From an uncultured Clostridia bacterium (GTDB lineage Bacteria; Bacillota; Clostridia; TANB77; CAG-508): a stretch of DNA of 33,377 bases. Positions 23,475 to 32,028 of this stretch are shown here, in pieces. The notes under the pieces are model-generated. The model saw nothing but the letters and a program-made list of their open reading frames with translations, was not told the origin of the DNA and did no database searches. Every line of letters starts with the position of its first letter. Within the stretch, counting starts at the first letter, position 1. Made by a program: the position numbers and the translations under genes. The stretch is from contig CALXQA010000005.1 of the NCBI GenBank assembly GCA_944390335.1, positions 1-33,377 of the forward strand. The letters are read 5' to 3'.

Positions 23475-23995
23475 TGATGTTATTTAAAATTATGGATGAA
23501 GAAAACAAAAGAATAAAAGAAGAGGGGAGAGAAAAATTAAAAGAAATTCAAGAAAAAAATATATGTCCTACTTGCTATAATATGAAATATGGAGGAATTT
23601 ATCCAAGCTTTAAAGAAAGAATTATATATGAAAATGATAAAATTGTATGTTTTTTAGAACAATATCCTAGAAATCCAGGTCATACAATAATACTGGTAAA
23701 AAATCATTATGAAGATATTTCAGAAATTCCTGATGATATTGGCAAAGAAGTGATGAATATAATTCCAATAATCATAAAAGCTTTGAAAAGAACAATAAAT
23801 GCAGAAAAAGTATATTTATGTACAATGTGTGATGGAAAAAGAAATCACTTGCATTTTCAATTAATTCCAAGATTAAAAAACGATGAAATAATTGGAAGTA
23901 AATTATTTGTTAAAGAAAGAGGAATACTTGTTTTAGATAAAGAAATATTAAGTAAGATAATTAAGTATATAAATGAAGAAGTAAGAAAAATATAA
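23474..23995 (+). CDS. HIT-family nucleotide-binding protein
   Basis: 173 residues. The histidine triad region reads NHLHFQLIPR, with H125, H127 and Gln129 in place of the third His, as in some HIT and GalT-type proteins. Two Cys pairs, CPTC near the start and CTMC just before the triad, could bind zinc. PGHTIILVKNHYEDI is the usual HIT segment before the catalytic block. Members hydrolyse nucleotide phosphoramidates, adenylylated molecules or dinucleotides. ATG 23474 follows GGGAGGAG (23458-23465) and shares a base with the hemW stop. The open frame extends 18 bases upstream but without a binding site. Confidence 0.82.
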   Translation: MMLFKIMDEENKRIKEEGREKLKEIQEKNICPTCYNMKYGGIYPSFKERIIYENDKIVCFLEQYPRNPGHTIILVKNHYEDISEIPDDIGKEVMNIIPIIIKALKRTINAEKVYLCTMCDGKRNHLHFQLIPRLKNDEIIGSKLFVKERGILVLDKEILSKIIKYINEEVRKI

Positions 23996-24445
23996 TATAC
24001 CAACTTTATAAAATTATGAGAATTAAAAATGATATTTAATAATTATTAGGGAAGGAAGAAATAAAAAAATGCTTAAAACCCTTGAGGCTGTATATATATA
24101 TATATATCGTAAGATTTAATGAAAAAGAAAAATGATGAATTTTGTCGCATGAATTATTAAATAATTTATAAAAATATAATGATATTATATGGAAATAATT
24201 GTAAAATAAAACATATAAAATATTTTATTAATTTAATCAAAAGATTTTAATTCAAAATAATTAATCTAAAATTTTCCAAGATTAAAAAAGAAAACGCAAC
24301 TAGTTACTTTATACAAATGAAGAAATTAAAAGATGAAAAAATAAAAATACAATATACGAAAAATCGTATCTAATAATAAAAAATAATTGAAAAGTGAAAA
24401 AATTTTTGTATAATTGAAAGGAAGAAAGAAAGGGAAAAAAACAAA
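23996..24445. other. Gene-free AT-rich stretch
   Basis: No credible gene is seen here. It holds a TA-dinucleotide run (about 24089-24107), the decamer TTTTGTCGCA at 24140-24149 (also at 3961-3970), an AT palindrome near 24217-24230, and the promoter of the following broken gene. I found no clear terminator for the prmC-HIT operon. Confidence 0.6.
24387..24414 (+). promoter_or_regulatory. Sigma-A promoter ahead of the broken Rpn-like gene
   Basis: TTGAAA at 24387-24392, a 16-base spacer and a perfect TATAAT at 24409-24414. The promoter looks intact although the gene it serves is broken. Confidence 0.6.
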
Positions 24446-25319
24446 GTAGATATAAAAGAAGCCACATTGTTATATGGCTATATATTTAAAAGTACATTTA
24501 CAAAATGTAGTCCAAATGGAATATTAAGAGATTTTTTAGAAGCAATACTAGATGTACATCTAAAAAATGTAGAAGTAATATATGCAGAAATACCTAAAGA
24601 TATATTAGAAGAAAAGGAAGCGTGTTAGATATAAGAGCAAAATTAGATGATGAAAGATTAATAGATATAGAGATGCAAGTAAAAGACGAAGGAAATATAT
24701 ACAACAGAAGCACAATATATATGAGTAAAAATATATCAACACAAATAAATGTAGGAGAAGATTACAAAAACTTAAAACCATCAATAGTAATAAGTATACT
24801 AAACTATAATAGATATAAAAGGAATAGTTATCATCCAATAGCCCATATGAAGTTTGAGAAAAGTAAAAAAGAAGAATATGTAGATATGAGATATAAAGGA
24901 GAAGATGAAAAAGCAACAGAAGTATTGGAGATGCACTTTATAGAATTACCAAAATTCATAAAGAAAAATCCAGAGATAAAGACAAAATTAGAAGAATGTC
25001 TGTACTTAATAGTAGGGAAGGAGGAAAAGATAAAAATGTCAAAGCTAGAAAATCCAGAAGTAAAAAAGCAATGAAATTAGTAGAAGAGATAATGTCAGAT
25101 CCAAAAGAAAGAGAAATAATAGAAGCAAAAGCGATGGCAAAATATAACTATAATTCAGCGATGGAATATACAAAAGAAACAGGAAGAAAATCAGGAATAG
25201 AAGAGCGGAAAAATAAAAACTGCAAAGAAAATGAAAAAAATGAAAATGGCAGATGAAGAAATATGTAAAATATCAGAGATATCAAAGAAGAGTTAAGAGA
25301 GGTATTAAATATAATATAG
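24446..25319 (+). pseudogene. Broken Rpn/PD-(D/E)XK nuclease-family transposase-like gene
   Basis: Four frames in turn carry one protein. About 24446 to TAG near 24626 reads KSTFTKCSPNGILRDFLEAILD. 24622 to 25074 reads GSVLDIRAKLDDERLIDIEMQV, the PD-(D/E)XK nuclease core with D...ExQ, then STIYMSKNI. After a shift near 25000-25070 comes KLVEEIMSDPKEREIIEAKAMAKYNYN. After another near 25200 comes KMADEEICKISEIS, and a last shift gives EELREVLNII ending at TAG 25317-25319. The order matches Rpn (PDDEXK_2) proteins linked to recombination and transposition. No start codon is left at the expected place. It is a dead copy; no ends or target duplications were found. Confidence 0.8.
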
Positions 25320-25353
25320 TATAAATGAATATATAATTAGTTTGCATACATTG

Positions 25354-25382
25354 TTGACAAATGAATATAAAAGTAATAAAAT
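25354..25382 (+). promoter_or_regulatory. Sigma-A promoter of the T-box/glyS transcript
   Basis: Perfect TTGACA at 25354-25359, a 17-base spacer, and TAAAAT at 25377-25382. Transcription would start near 25389, about 30 bases before the T-box stem I. Confidence 0.88.
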
Positions 25383-25418
25383 AATAATGCAATGAAAGAG
25401 AAAAAATGTAAAATCTGT

Positions 25419-25604
25419 TAGTAGAGAATAGGTGATGGTGGAATACCTATAGCAGCTATACATGGGGAGCTCTGGAGCAAAAGTAAATATTAATTAAGGT
25501 GGGTAGAATATTGTATTTTACCAATTAGGGTGGAATCGCGTAAGCATAATATAAGCTTTCGTCCCTAACTATAGTATATATAGTTTAGGTACGGAAGTTT
25601 TTTG
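25419..25604 (+). promoter_or_regulatory. Glycine T-box riboswitch with terminator
   Basis: The T-box sequence AGGGTGGAATCGCG is at 25527-25540 (canonical AGGGUGGNACCGCG with one C to T change). After it, CTTTCGT (25556-25562) pairs with ACGGAAG (25591-25597), enclosing CCTAACTATA with TATAGTTTAGG, and is followed by six T (25598-25603): the terminator. Upstream, AGAGA (25423-25427) marks the specifier-loop 5' side, and GGA at 25466-25468 aligns with the specifier position ten bases before the stem I end GAGC, giving a glycine codon. Uncharged tRNA-Gly would favour the antiterminator and allow glyS expression. Stem I is unusually short (about 58 bases). Confidence 0.9.
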
Positions 25605-25632
25605 TATCTAAACAAAAAATAGGAGGTATTTT

Positions 25633-27015
25633 ATGGTAAATGATATGGAAACAATAGTAAACCTTTGTAAATCAAGAGGTTTTATCTATCCAGGTTCAGA
25701 AATCTATGGAGGATTAGCTAATACATGGGACTATGGACCTTTAGGCGTAGAACTTAAAAATAATGTAAAAGCATTGTGGAGAAAAAAATTTATTCAAGAA
25801 AGAAAAGAGGTTGTAGGACTTGATGCAGCTATTTTAATGAATCCAGAAACATGGGTAGCTTCTGGACATTTATCAAGCTTTTCAGACCCATTAATTGATT
25901 GTAAAGAATGTAAAACAAGACATAGAGCAGATAAATTAATTGAGGAATGGGCATATAAAAATGGAAAAGATATAGTTGCAGATGGTTGGAGTGATGAAGA
26001 ATTATTAAATTATATAATTGATAATAAGATAGTATGTCCTAATTGTGGTAAATTAAATTTTACAAATATAAGAAAGTTTAATTTAATGTTTAAAACATTT
26101 CAAGGAGTTACAGAAGACTCTACATCAACTGTATATTTAAGACCAGAAACAGCACAAGGTATATTTGTAGATTTTAAAAGTGTATTGAGAACTACAAGAA
26201 AAAAAATGCCAATGGGAATTGCACAAGTTGGAAAAGCATTCAGAAATGAAATAACGCCTGGAAACTTTACTTTTAGGACTCGTGAGTTTGAACAAATGGA
26301 ATTAGAATTTTTCTGCAAACCTGGAACAGATTTAGAGTGGTTTAAATATTGGAAAGAATTTTGCAAAAATTGGCTATTAAACTTAGGCATGAAAGAAGAA
26401 AATATAAGATTAAGAGACCATTCAAAAGAAGAACTAGTATTTTATAGTAAAGCTACAACAGATATTGAGTTTGCATTTCCTTTTGGCTGGGGAGAATTAT
26501 GGGGAATTGCAGATAGAACAGATTATGACCTAACAAGTCACATAAATCATTCAAAACAAGATTTAAGCTATTTAGACCCAGAGACAAATGAAAAATATGT
26601 ACCATATGTAATAGAACCATCTCTTGGAGCAGATAGAGTAACACTTGCATTTTTATGTAACGGATATGAAAATCAGATATTAGAAGATGGAGACTCAAGA
26701 GTTGTACTACATTTACATCCAGCATTAGCACCATATAAAGTAGCAATATTACCACTTTCTAAAAAACTAAGTGATAAAGCTAATGAAATATTTGATAATT
26801 TATCTAAGAAATTTAGTTGTGATTATGATGAAGCAGGTTCTATTGGAAAAAGATATAGAAGAGAAGATGAAATTGGAACACCTTATTGTTTAACAGTTGA
26901 CTTTGATACATTAGAAGATGGTAAAGTAACTTTACGAGATAGAGATACTATGGAACAAGTAAGATTACCAATTAATGAAGTAGAAAAATATATTGAGGAG
27001 AAAATAGAATTTTAA
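25633..27015 (+). CDS. glyS: Glycyl-tRNA synthetase, dimeric (alpha2) class II type
   Basis: 460 residues of the eukaryote/archaea-like alpha2 type, not the bacterial alpha2-beta2 type. Order: N-terminal [25 protein letters not shown], a zinc-type insertion with CKEC and CPNC, motif 2 [19 protein letters not shown], motif 3 [14 protein letters not shown], and the anticodon-binding domain ([16 protein letters not shown]). It charges tRNA-Gly with glycine. ATG 25633 has AATAGGAGGT upstream. Expression is under the T-box just before it. Fifteen bases separate it from ispH, so the two are probably co-transcribed. Confidence 0.96.
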   Translation: MVNDMETIVNLCKSRGFIYPGSEIYGGLANTWDYGPLGVELKNNVKALWRKKFIQERKEVVGLDAAILMNPETWVASGHLSSFSDPLIDCKECKTRHRADKLIEEWAYKNGKDIVADGWSDEELLNYIIDNKIVCPNCGKLNFTNIRKFNLMFKTFQGVTEDSTSTVYLRPETAQGIFVDFKSVLRTTRKKMPMGIAQVGKAFRNEITPGNFTFRTREFEQMELEFFCKPGTDLEWFKYWKEFCKNWLLNLGMKEENIRLRDHSKEELVFYSKATTDIEFAFPFGWGELWGIADRTDYDLTSHINHSKQDLSYLDPETNEKYVPYVIEPSLGADRVTLAFLCNGYENQILEDGDSRVVLHLHPALAPYKVAILPLSKKLSDKANEIFDNLSKKFSCDYDEAGSIGKRYRREDEIGTPYCLTVDFDTLEDGKVTLRDRDTMEQVRLPINEVEKYIEEKIEF

Positions 27016-27030
27016 GTAAGAGGAAAATAT

Positions 27031-27891
27031 ATGGAGATAATAATTGGAAATAGTGCAGGATTTTGTTATGGTGTAAGAAGAGCAGTAGAAGGTGTAGAAA
27101 ATGAACTTTGCAATATGAGATATAAAAAAGTATATTGTTTAGGTGAGTTAGTTCATAATAAAGATGTAATTTCTAGCCTTGAAGAAAAAGGATTAAAAGT
27201 TATAAAAAATATAGAAGATGTAGAAGAAAAAAATAGTATTTGTGTTATAAGGGCACACGGAGAGACAAAAGAGACTTATGAAAAAGCAAAAAAATTAGGA
27301 ATAAAGATAGCAGATTTTACATGTCCGAATGTTCTTAAAAACCAAAAATTAATAGAGGAATATACAAATAATGGGTATTATATAATATTACTAGGAAATA
27401 AAAATCATCCAGAAAATATAGCTACAATGAGTTATGGAGGAGAAAATAAGATATGTCTTGAAACAGAGGATGAATTAGAAGATGCTATATTTGATATAAA
27501 GTCAAAAAATATAAAGAAAGTTTTTGTATTTGCCCAAACTACTTTTAGTATGAAATTGTTTAAAATTTTTACAAGAATACTAGAGGAAGAGTTTGAAAAT
27601 ACTGATGTAGAATTAAAAATATTAGATACTATTTGTAATGCTACTGAAATTAGACAAATAGAAACAAAAGAACTTTCTAAAAGAGTAGATGTAATGATAA
27701 TATTAGGAGGAAAAAATAGTTCTAATACTAAAAAGTTGTATGATATAGCAAAAGAAAATTGTGAGAACTATGTTTTAGCAGAAAATTTAAAAGAAATAAA
27801 TTTAAAAAAACTAGAAGCAAAAGGATTTCAAACAGTAGGGATAATGGCGGGTGCTTCTACACCATATAGTGCATTTAAAATAGATAAGTAA
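27031..27891 (+). CDS. ispH: 4-hydroxy-3-methylbut-2-enyl diphosphate reductase
   Basis: 286 residues. The three cluster cysteines are visible: C12 (NSAGFCYGVRRAV), C98 (ADFTCPNV) and C202 (ICNATEIRQ). So are the substrate histidines in GELVHN, RAHGE and KNHPE and the ending GASTP. IspH makes isopentenyl and dimethylallyl diphosphate in the last step of the MEP pathway using a 4Fe-4S cluster. It is not fused to ribosomal protein S1 as in some Clostridia. ATG 27031 follows AAGAGGAAAAT. The last codons form part of the terminator stem. Confidence 0.95.
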   Translation: MEIIIGNSAGFCYGVRRAVEGVENELCNMRYKKVYCLGELVHNKDVISSLEEKGLKVIKNIEDVEEKNSICVIRAHGETKETYEKAKKLGIKIADFTCPNVLKNQKLIEEYTNNGYYIILLGNKNHPENIATMSYGGENKICLETEDELEDAIFDIKSKNIKKVFVFAQTTFSMKLFKIFTRILEEEFENTDVELKILDTICNATEIRQIETKELSKRVDVMIILGGKNSSNTKKLYDIAKENCENYVLAENLKEINLKKLEAKGFQTVGIMAGASTPYSAFKIDK

Positions 27892-27907
27892 ATCTTATCT
27901 ATTTTTT
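27877..27907 (+). terminator. Rho-independent terminator overlapping the ispH stop
   Basis: AAAATAGATAAG (27877-27888) pairs perfectly over 12 bp with 27894-27905 around the five-base loop TAAAT, and six T run from 27902. The stop codon TAA lies in the loop, so the final ispH codons encode the stem. Confidence 0.88.
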
Positions 27908-27954
27908 GTATCATATTAATAAAAAAAGCATATAATTTTATGGGAGGATTAATT

Positions 27955-29808
27955 ATGTGTGGAATTGTAGGTTTTACAAATTTTAATAGTAATATGAGAA
28001 ATGAAGAAGCTCAAAGTGTTTTGAAAAATATGAATGACACATTAAAAAGAAGAGGACCTGATGAAAATGGTATGTACATTTGCGATGATATTTGCATTGC
28101 GCATAGAAGGTTAGTTGTTATTGATAAAGATGGTGGAAAGCAACCTATGGTGTGCAAATATTTAGGTAATACATATGTTATTACATATAACGGTCAAATA
28201 TATAATACTAAAGAATTGAGAAAAACTTTAGAGGATAATGGATTTTCTTTTGAAGGTCATAGTGATACAGAAGTTTTATTAAAAGCATTTATTTTTTATG
28301 GACATAATGTAGTGAATTATTTAAATGGGATTTTTGCTTTTGCAATATGGAATGATGGTAAAAAAGAGTTGTTTTTAGCAAGAGACCATTTTGGAGTTAA
28401 GCCACTTTTTTATTCAATAAAAGATAATCAGCTAATATTTGCATCTGAAATTAAAGCATTATTTGAGTATCCAAGTATATATCCACAGATAGATAGAGAA
28501 GGAGTTTGTGAACTTTTAGGAATAGGTCCATCTCATACACCAGGAATAGGTGTCTTTAAAGGAATAGAGGAACTTAAGCCTGCTAATTTCGCTGTATTTA
28601 ATAGAAGTGGATTTAAAATTAAGGAATATTGGAAATTAAAAAGTAAAGTGCATACAGATGATTTTGAAACTACATGTACAAAAGTCAAAGATTTACTCTC
28701 AGACTCAATTGAAAGACAATTAGTATCAGATGTACCTTTATGTACATTTTTGTCAGGAGGTTTAGATTCTAGTATAATTACTTTATATGCAGCAAACTAT
28801 TGCAAAAAGAATAATTTACCTATGATAGACACATATTCAGTTGATTATGTAGATAATGATAAAAACTTCCAGAAAACAGATTTTCAACCTAATTCAGATA
28901 GTAGCTATATTAACATTCTAACTAAACAACTAGGAACTAAGCATCATACTATAATGCTAGATACTCCAGAACTTGCGGATGCTTTAAAAGATGCAATGAT
29001 TGCAAGAGATTTACCAGGAATGGCTGATGTAGATTCTTCACTTTTACTATTTTGTAAAAAAGTAAAAGAAAATGCTACTGTATCTATTATGGGTGAATGT
29101 GCAGATGAAATTTTTGGTGGGTACCCTTGGTTTTTTAGAGAAGATGCACTAAATAGTAAGACTTTTCCTTGGTCGATTAATATATCAGGAAGACAGCATT
29201 TACTTAACCCAGAAATTGAAAGCAAGATAGATTTAAAAGATTATATTGATTATAGATATAATGAGAGCTTAAGTGAGGTTGAAATTTTAGAAACTGATAC
29301 AGAACAAACAAAGGAAAAGAGAAAAATAACATACTTGACAATGTATTGGTTTATGCAGACATTACTTAGTAGGACAGATAGAATGGGAATGTATAATGGA
29401 TTAGAATTGAGAGTCCCATTTTGTGACTATAGATTAGCAGAGTATGTATGGAATATACCATGGGAAGTAAAATCTTTAAATGGAAGAGAAAAAGGACTAC
29501 TTAGATATATAATGAAAGATGAACTCCCAAAGGAAATTGTAGAGAGAAAGAAAAGTCCTTATCCTAAAACTTGGAACCCAACATATTTAAATAAAGTAAA
29601 AAGTATGTTAGAAGAGATTATGCAAGATACAAATGCACCTATTACAAGTTTACTTAATAAAGATGATATTTTTGATATTTTAAATACTGATGGTAAATCA
29701 TTTACAAGACCATGGTTTGGTCAGCTTATGACAGGACCACAACTTATGGCATACCTATGCCAAGTAAATATGTGGCTTGAGACATATAAACCTGAAATTG
29801 TGATTTAA
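27955..29808 (+). CDS. asnB: Asparagine synthetase, glutamine-hydrolysing
   Basis: 617 residues. Start ATG 27955 gives MCGIVGF, so Cys2 becomes the N-terminal glutaminase nucleophile after Met removal; an in-frame ATG at 27940 would bury it. GGGAGGA lies eight bases upstream. The class II glutaminase domain (1-about 200, with RGPDENGMY and YNGQIYN) is followed by the ATP-pyrophosphatase synthetase domain with SGGLDSS (about 268-274) and GECADEIFGGYPWF. It makes asparagine from aspartate, glutamine and ATP. It lies between two terminators and is thus a single-gene unit. A loose promoter (TTGTAT 27906-27911, 19 bases, TATAAT 27931-27936) precedes it. Confidence 0.94.
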   Translation: MCGIVGFTNFNSNMRNEEAQSVLKNMNDTLKRRGPDENGMYICDDICIAHRRLVVIDKDGGKQPMVCKYLGNTYVITYNGQIYNTKELRKTLEDNGFSFEGHSDTEVLLKAFIFYGHNVVNYLNGIFAFAIWNDGKKELFLARDHFGVKPLFYSIKDNQLIFASEIKALFEYPSIYPQIDREGVCELLGIGPSHTPGIGVFKGIEELKPANFAVFNRSGFKIKEYWKLKSKVHTDDFETTCTKVKDLLSDSIERQLVSDVPLCTFLSGGLDSSIITLYAANYCKKNNLPMIDTYSVDYVDNDKNFQKTDFQPNSDSSYINILTKQLGTKHHTIMLDTPELADALKDAMIARDLPGMADVDSSLLLFCKKVKENATVSIMGECADEIFGGYPWFFREDALNSKTFPWSINISGRQHLLNPEIESKIDLKDYIDYRYNESLSEVEILETDTEQTKEKRKITYLTMYWFMQTLLSRTDRMGMYNGLELRVPFCDYRLAEYVWNIPWEVKSLNGREKGLLRYIMKDELPKEIVERKKSPYPKTWNPTYLNKVKSMLEEIMQDTNAPITSLLNKDDIFDILNTDGKSFTRPWFGQLMTGPQLMAYLCQVNMWLETYKPEIVI

Positions 29809-29814
29809 TGTTAT

Positions 29815-29864
29815 ACAATAATGAAGGTGATATTTAAAAACCTTCATTATTGTTGTATATTTTT
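29815..29864 (+). terminator. Rho-independent terminator after asnB
   Basis: ACAATAATGAAGG (29815-29827) pairs perfectly with 29841-29853, a 13-bp stem with a 13-base loop, followed shortly by TTTTT at 29860-29864. On the minus strand the tail is poor in T, so it serves mainly asnB. Confidence 0.85.
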
Positions 29865-29867
29865 ATT

Positions 29868-30740
29868 CTAATTAGCTTCATTCTTAGGTAACTTATTATT
29901 ATTAGCTATTTTCTTGCTTTCAGACTTAACTCTTCTTTCTAATTTTTTTAAATCTTCTGCTGGTTTTAAATTTTCTGGTTTTATTCCTCTTTTGCTTAAC
30001 ATATTTCTTACACTTAAGTTATTATCTACATGCTCATCAGTTATGCTTTCTTCTCCATACATATCTTTTTCAGTTACATTGTAATTAGTCATTTCAGTTG
30101 CTAAACTTTTTGCAGCAATAGTTAGAGTTGGTAAAAAATCTGCTAAAGGTCTATTATCTTTTATTTTATATTTTGATTTCATTTGCATTGTATTTAATCC
30201 ACCAAATAAAGCTGAATCTCCTTTTGAACGAATCCTAGCAAATCCTAAATCATCAACTCCTCTTTCATAAATATTTTTAGATAACTGTTTTTCAGATTCT
30301 CTTAACTTTTATCTTGCTTCTAATCGACTCATTAATTTTATTCTGTCTTCAATTATTTCTTGCTTTCTGGTTTGAACTGCAAAATATGTTTGAGCGAATG
30401 CAATTTCTTCTTTTTTTGAATCTCCATTTTGAGCTATTAAGTAACATGCATATCTAGTAAGCATATAGTCTTGTAATTCTCTTTTAGCTCCTGAACCTAT
30501 TTTAACCATTTTCTTAATCTCACGAAAATGGTTATCAATTTCAATACCAGTATTTTCACAAGATTTCATTGCTTTTTTTATTGTTTCTATAAAATTTTCC
30601 CATCTTTTGTATCCCAATTGAGTTTGTAAGTCTCTTGCATACCAAAATTCTATTTTTTCTTTTTCTTCTGTGTTTACAATAGAATCAAATTTCTCTTTTA
30701 ATTCTATAATTTTTGATTTTTCAAATTCCATAACATTCAC
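29868..30740 (-). pseudogene. dinD: DinD-like DNA-damage-inducible protein interrupted by one in-frame TAA
   Basis: Two minus-strand open frames lie in the same frame and join without a shift. Residues 1-143 carry FWYARDLQTQLGYKRWENF, GSGAKRELQDYMLTRYACYLIAQNGD and FAQTYFAVQTRKQEIIE, typical of the BRO-N-like start of DinD. After a TAA (plus 30309-30311), sequence continues ERGVDDLGFARIRSKGD, NRPLADFLPTLTIAAK and ERRVKSESKKI, the DinD C-terminal half. Read through, the product would be 290 residues, about the family length. One base change (AAA to TAA in an EARKK-type context) explains it. In E. coli DinD is SOS-induced and inhibits RecA. A GGAAG site lies before the ATG; a second ATG is three codons on. 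Confidence 0.85.
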
Positions 30741-30825
30741 TTCCTTGTAATATTACTCATAATAACATAATGAAATCATTTATTACTTGTTTTTTAATGG
30801 AACTTATTTTACTTTTTTATGATAT

Positions 30826-30867
30826 TACTGTATCATACAGTATAAAACATATGTTTGCAAATGTCAA
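30826..30867 (-). promoter_or_regulatory. dinD promoter with two palindromic operator candidates
   Basis: On the minus strand TTGACA (plus 30862-30867), exactly 17 bases, then TATACT (30839-30844). The spacer contains the perfect palindrome AAACATATGTTT (30845-30856), close to the Gram-positive LexA box (GAACATATGTTC type). A second perfect palindrome, TACTGTAT-C-ATACAGTA (30826-30842), covers the -10 and the start point. Both would block RNA polymerase if bound, fitting a damage-inducible gene. LexA binding is inference. From 30868 to 31050 the sequence is AT-rich with nothing recognised. Confidence 0.75.
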
Positions 30868-31050
30868 GCGTTTTTTTGTTTTATTTAAATCTTTTTATTT
30901 ATTATATTTTGAAAATTAGGTTAATGTTTAATTAAAGGTATGCTTAAAAAATTAGTTTATAATTAATCTTATATAATTTCTAATGTGCATAATAGCAATT
31001 AATAAGTCATATAATATGATAGTGAAATAATTAGCATACTTAAAATAAAA

Positions 31051-31079
31051 TTGACAAAAAGAATATAAAAGTATAAAAT
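31051..31079 (+). promoter_or_regulatory. Sigma-A promoter of dapF-dapL
   Basis: Perfect TTGACA at 31051-31056, 17 bases, TAAAAT at 31074-31079. The start of transcription would be near 31086, just before a leader hairpin. Confidence 0.88.
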
Positions 31080-31090
31080 CTATATTATTA

Positions 31091-31114
31091 ATAGAGATAT
31101 AACTATATCTCTAT
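31091..31114 (+). promoter_or_regulatory. Leader inverted repeat upstream of dapF
   Basis: ATAGAGATATA (31091-31101) and TATATCTCTAT (31104-31114) are perfect complements separated by two bases, so a hairpin of about nine pairs with a larger loop would form within ten bases of the transcript 5' end. No T run follows and the lysine-riboswitch core is not seen. Possible 5' stabiliser or operator. Confidence 0.5.
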
Positions 31115-31144
31115 GTATATTAATACCTAATAGAGGTGATATTT

Positions 31145-32026
31145 ATGATTAAATTTACAAAAATGCATGGGCTAGGTAATGACTATGTATATATTGATTG
31201 TATAAATCAAGATATATATAATGAGCAAAACCTAGCTAAATTTATAAGTAATAGAAACTTTGGTGTGGGTTCAGATGGTCTAATACTTATAAAAGAAAGT
31301 AATGTTGCAGATTTTAGAATGCAAATGTTTAATAGTGATGGAACAGAAGCCGAAATGTGTGGTAATGGAATAAGATGTATAGGAAAGTTTATTTATGAGA
31401 AAGGATTAAGTAAAAAGAATATACTAAAGATCGAGACATTAGCTGGAATTAAAAAGCTAATACTTAATATTAAAAATGAAAAAGTAGAAAGCGTTAAAGT
31501 AGATATGGGAGAGCCAATTTTAGAATCTAAAAATATTCCTGTAAAAGGTGCTAAATGCTTTAAATCTAAAGATAATATTTCATTTTATAAACTTACTTTG
31601 CCAGTTGATAAAGACATAAAAGAACTTACATGTGTATCTATGGGAAACCCACATGCAGTAGAGTATGTAAGTGATGTAAATACTATAGAAATTGAAAAAA
31701 TAGGAAAAACTATAGAATCTGATAGTCATTTCCCAAGTAGAGTAAATGTAGAATTTATTGAAATAATAGATGATGAAAATATAAAAATGAGAGTATGGGA
31801 AAGAGGAACAGGAGAAACTTTAGCATGTGGTACTGGAGCTTGTGCATCAGCTGTATCTAGCTTTTTAAATGGATATACTAAAAGAAATGTCACAGTAGAA
31901 CTTTTAGGAGGTAAATTAGAAATAGAATGGAATAAAGAAAATAACCATGTATATATGACAGGACCTGCTATAACTGTATTTGACGGTAATTTATACATAA
32001 ATTGTGATTTAAAGGAGGAAATGTAA
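31145..32026 (+). CDS. dapF: Diaminopimelate epimerase
   Basis: 293 residues. The two active-site cysteines are C72 ([10 protein letters not shown]) and C228 ([11 protein letters not shown]). The start [16 protein letters not shown] and [13 protein letters not shown] are classic DapF. It converts LL- to meso-diaminopimelate for lysine and peptidoglycan. I chose ATG 31145, placed after AGAGGTGAT; the upstream in-frame GTG at 31136 is part of that binding site. Two bases separate it from dapL. Length is slightly above the usual 275-285. Confidence 0.95.
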   Translation: MIKFTKMHGLGNDYVYIDCINQDIYNEQNLAKFISNRNFGVGSDGLILIKESNVADFRMQMFNSDGTEAEMCGNGIRCIGKFIYEKGLSKKNILKIETLAGIKKLILNIKNEKVESVKVDMGEPILESKNIPVKGAKCFKSKDNISFYKLTLPVDKDIKELTCVSMGNPHAVEYVSDVNTIEIEKIGKTIESDSHFPSRVNVEFIEIIDDENIKMRVWERGTGETLACGTGACASAVSSFLNGYTKRNVTVELLGGKLEIEWNKENNHVYMTGPAITVFDGNLYINCDLKEEM

Positions 32027-32028
32027 TT

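Noticed and set aside
24089-24107. TA-dinucleotide run as a possible regulatory or recombination site
   Set aside because: Short simple repeats are expected at this base composition and nothing symmetrical surrounds it.
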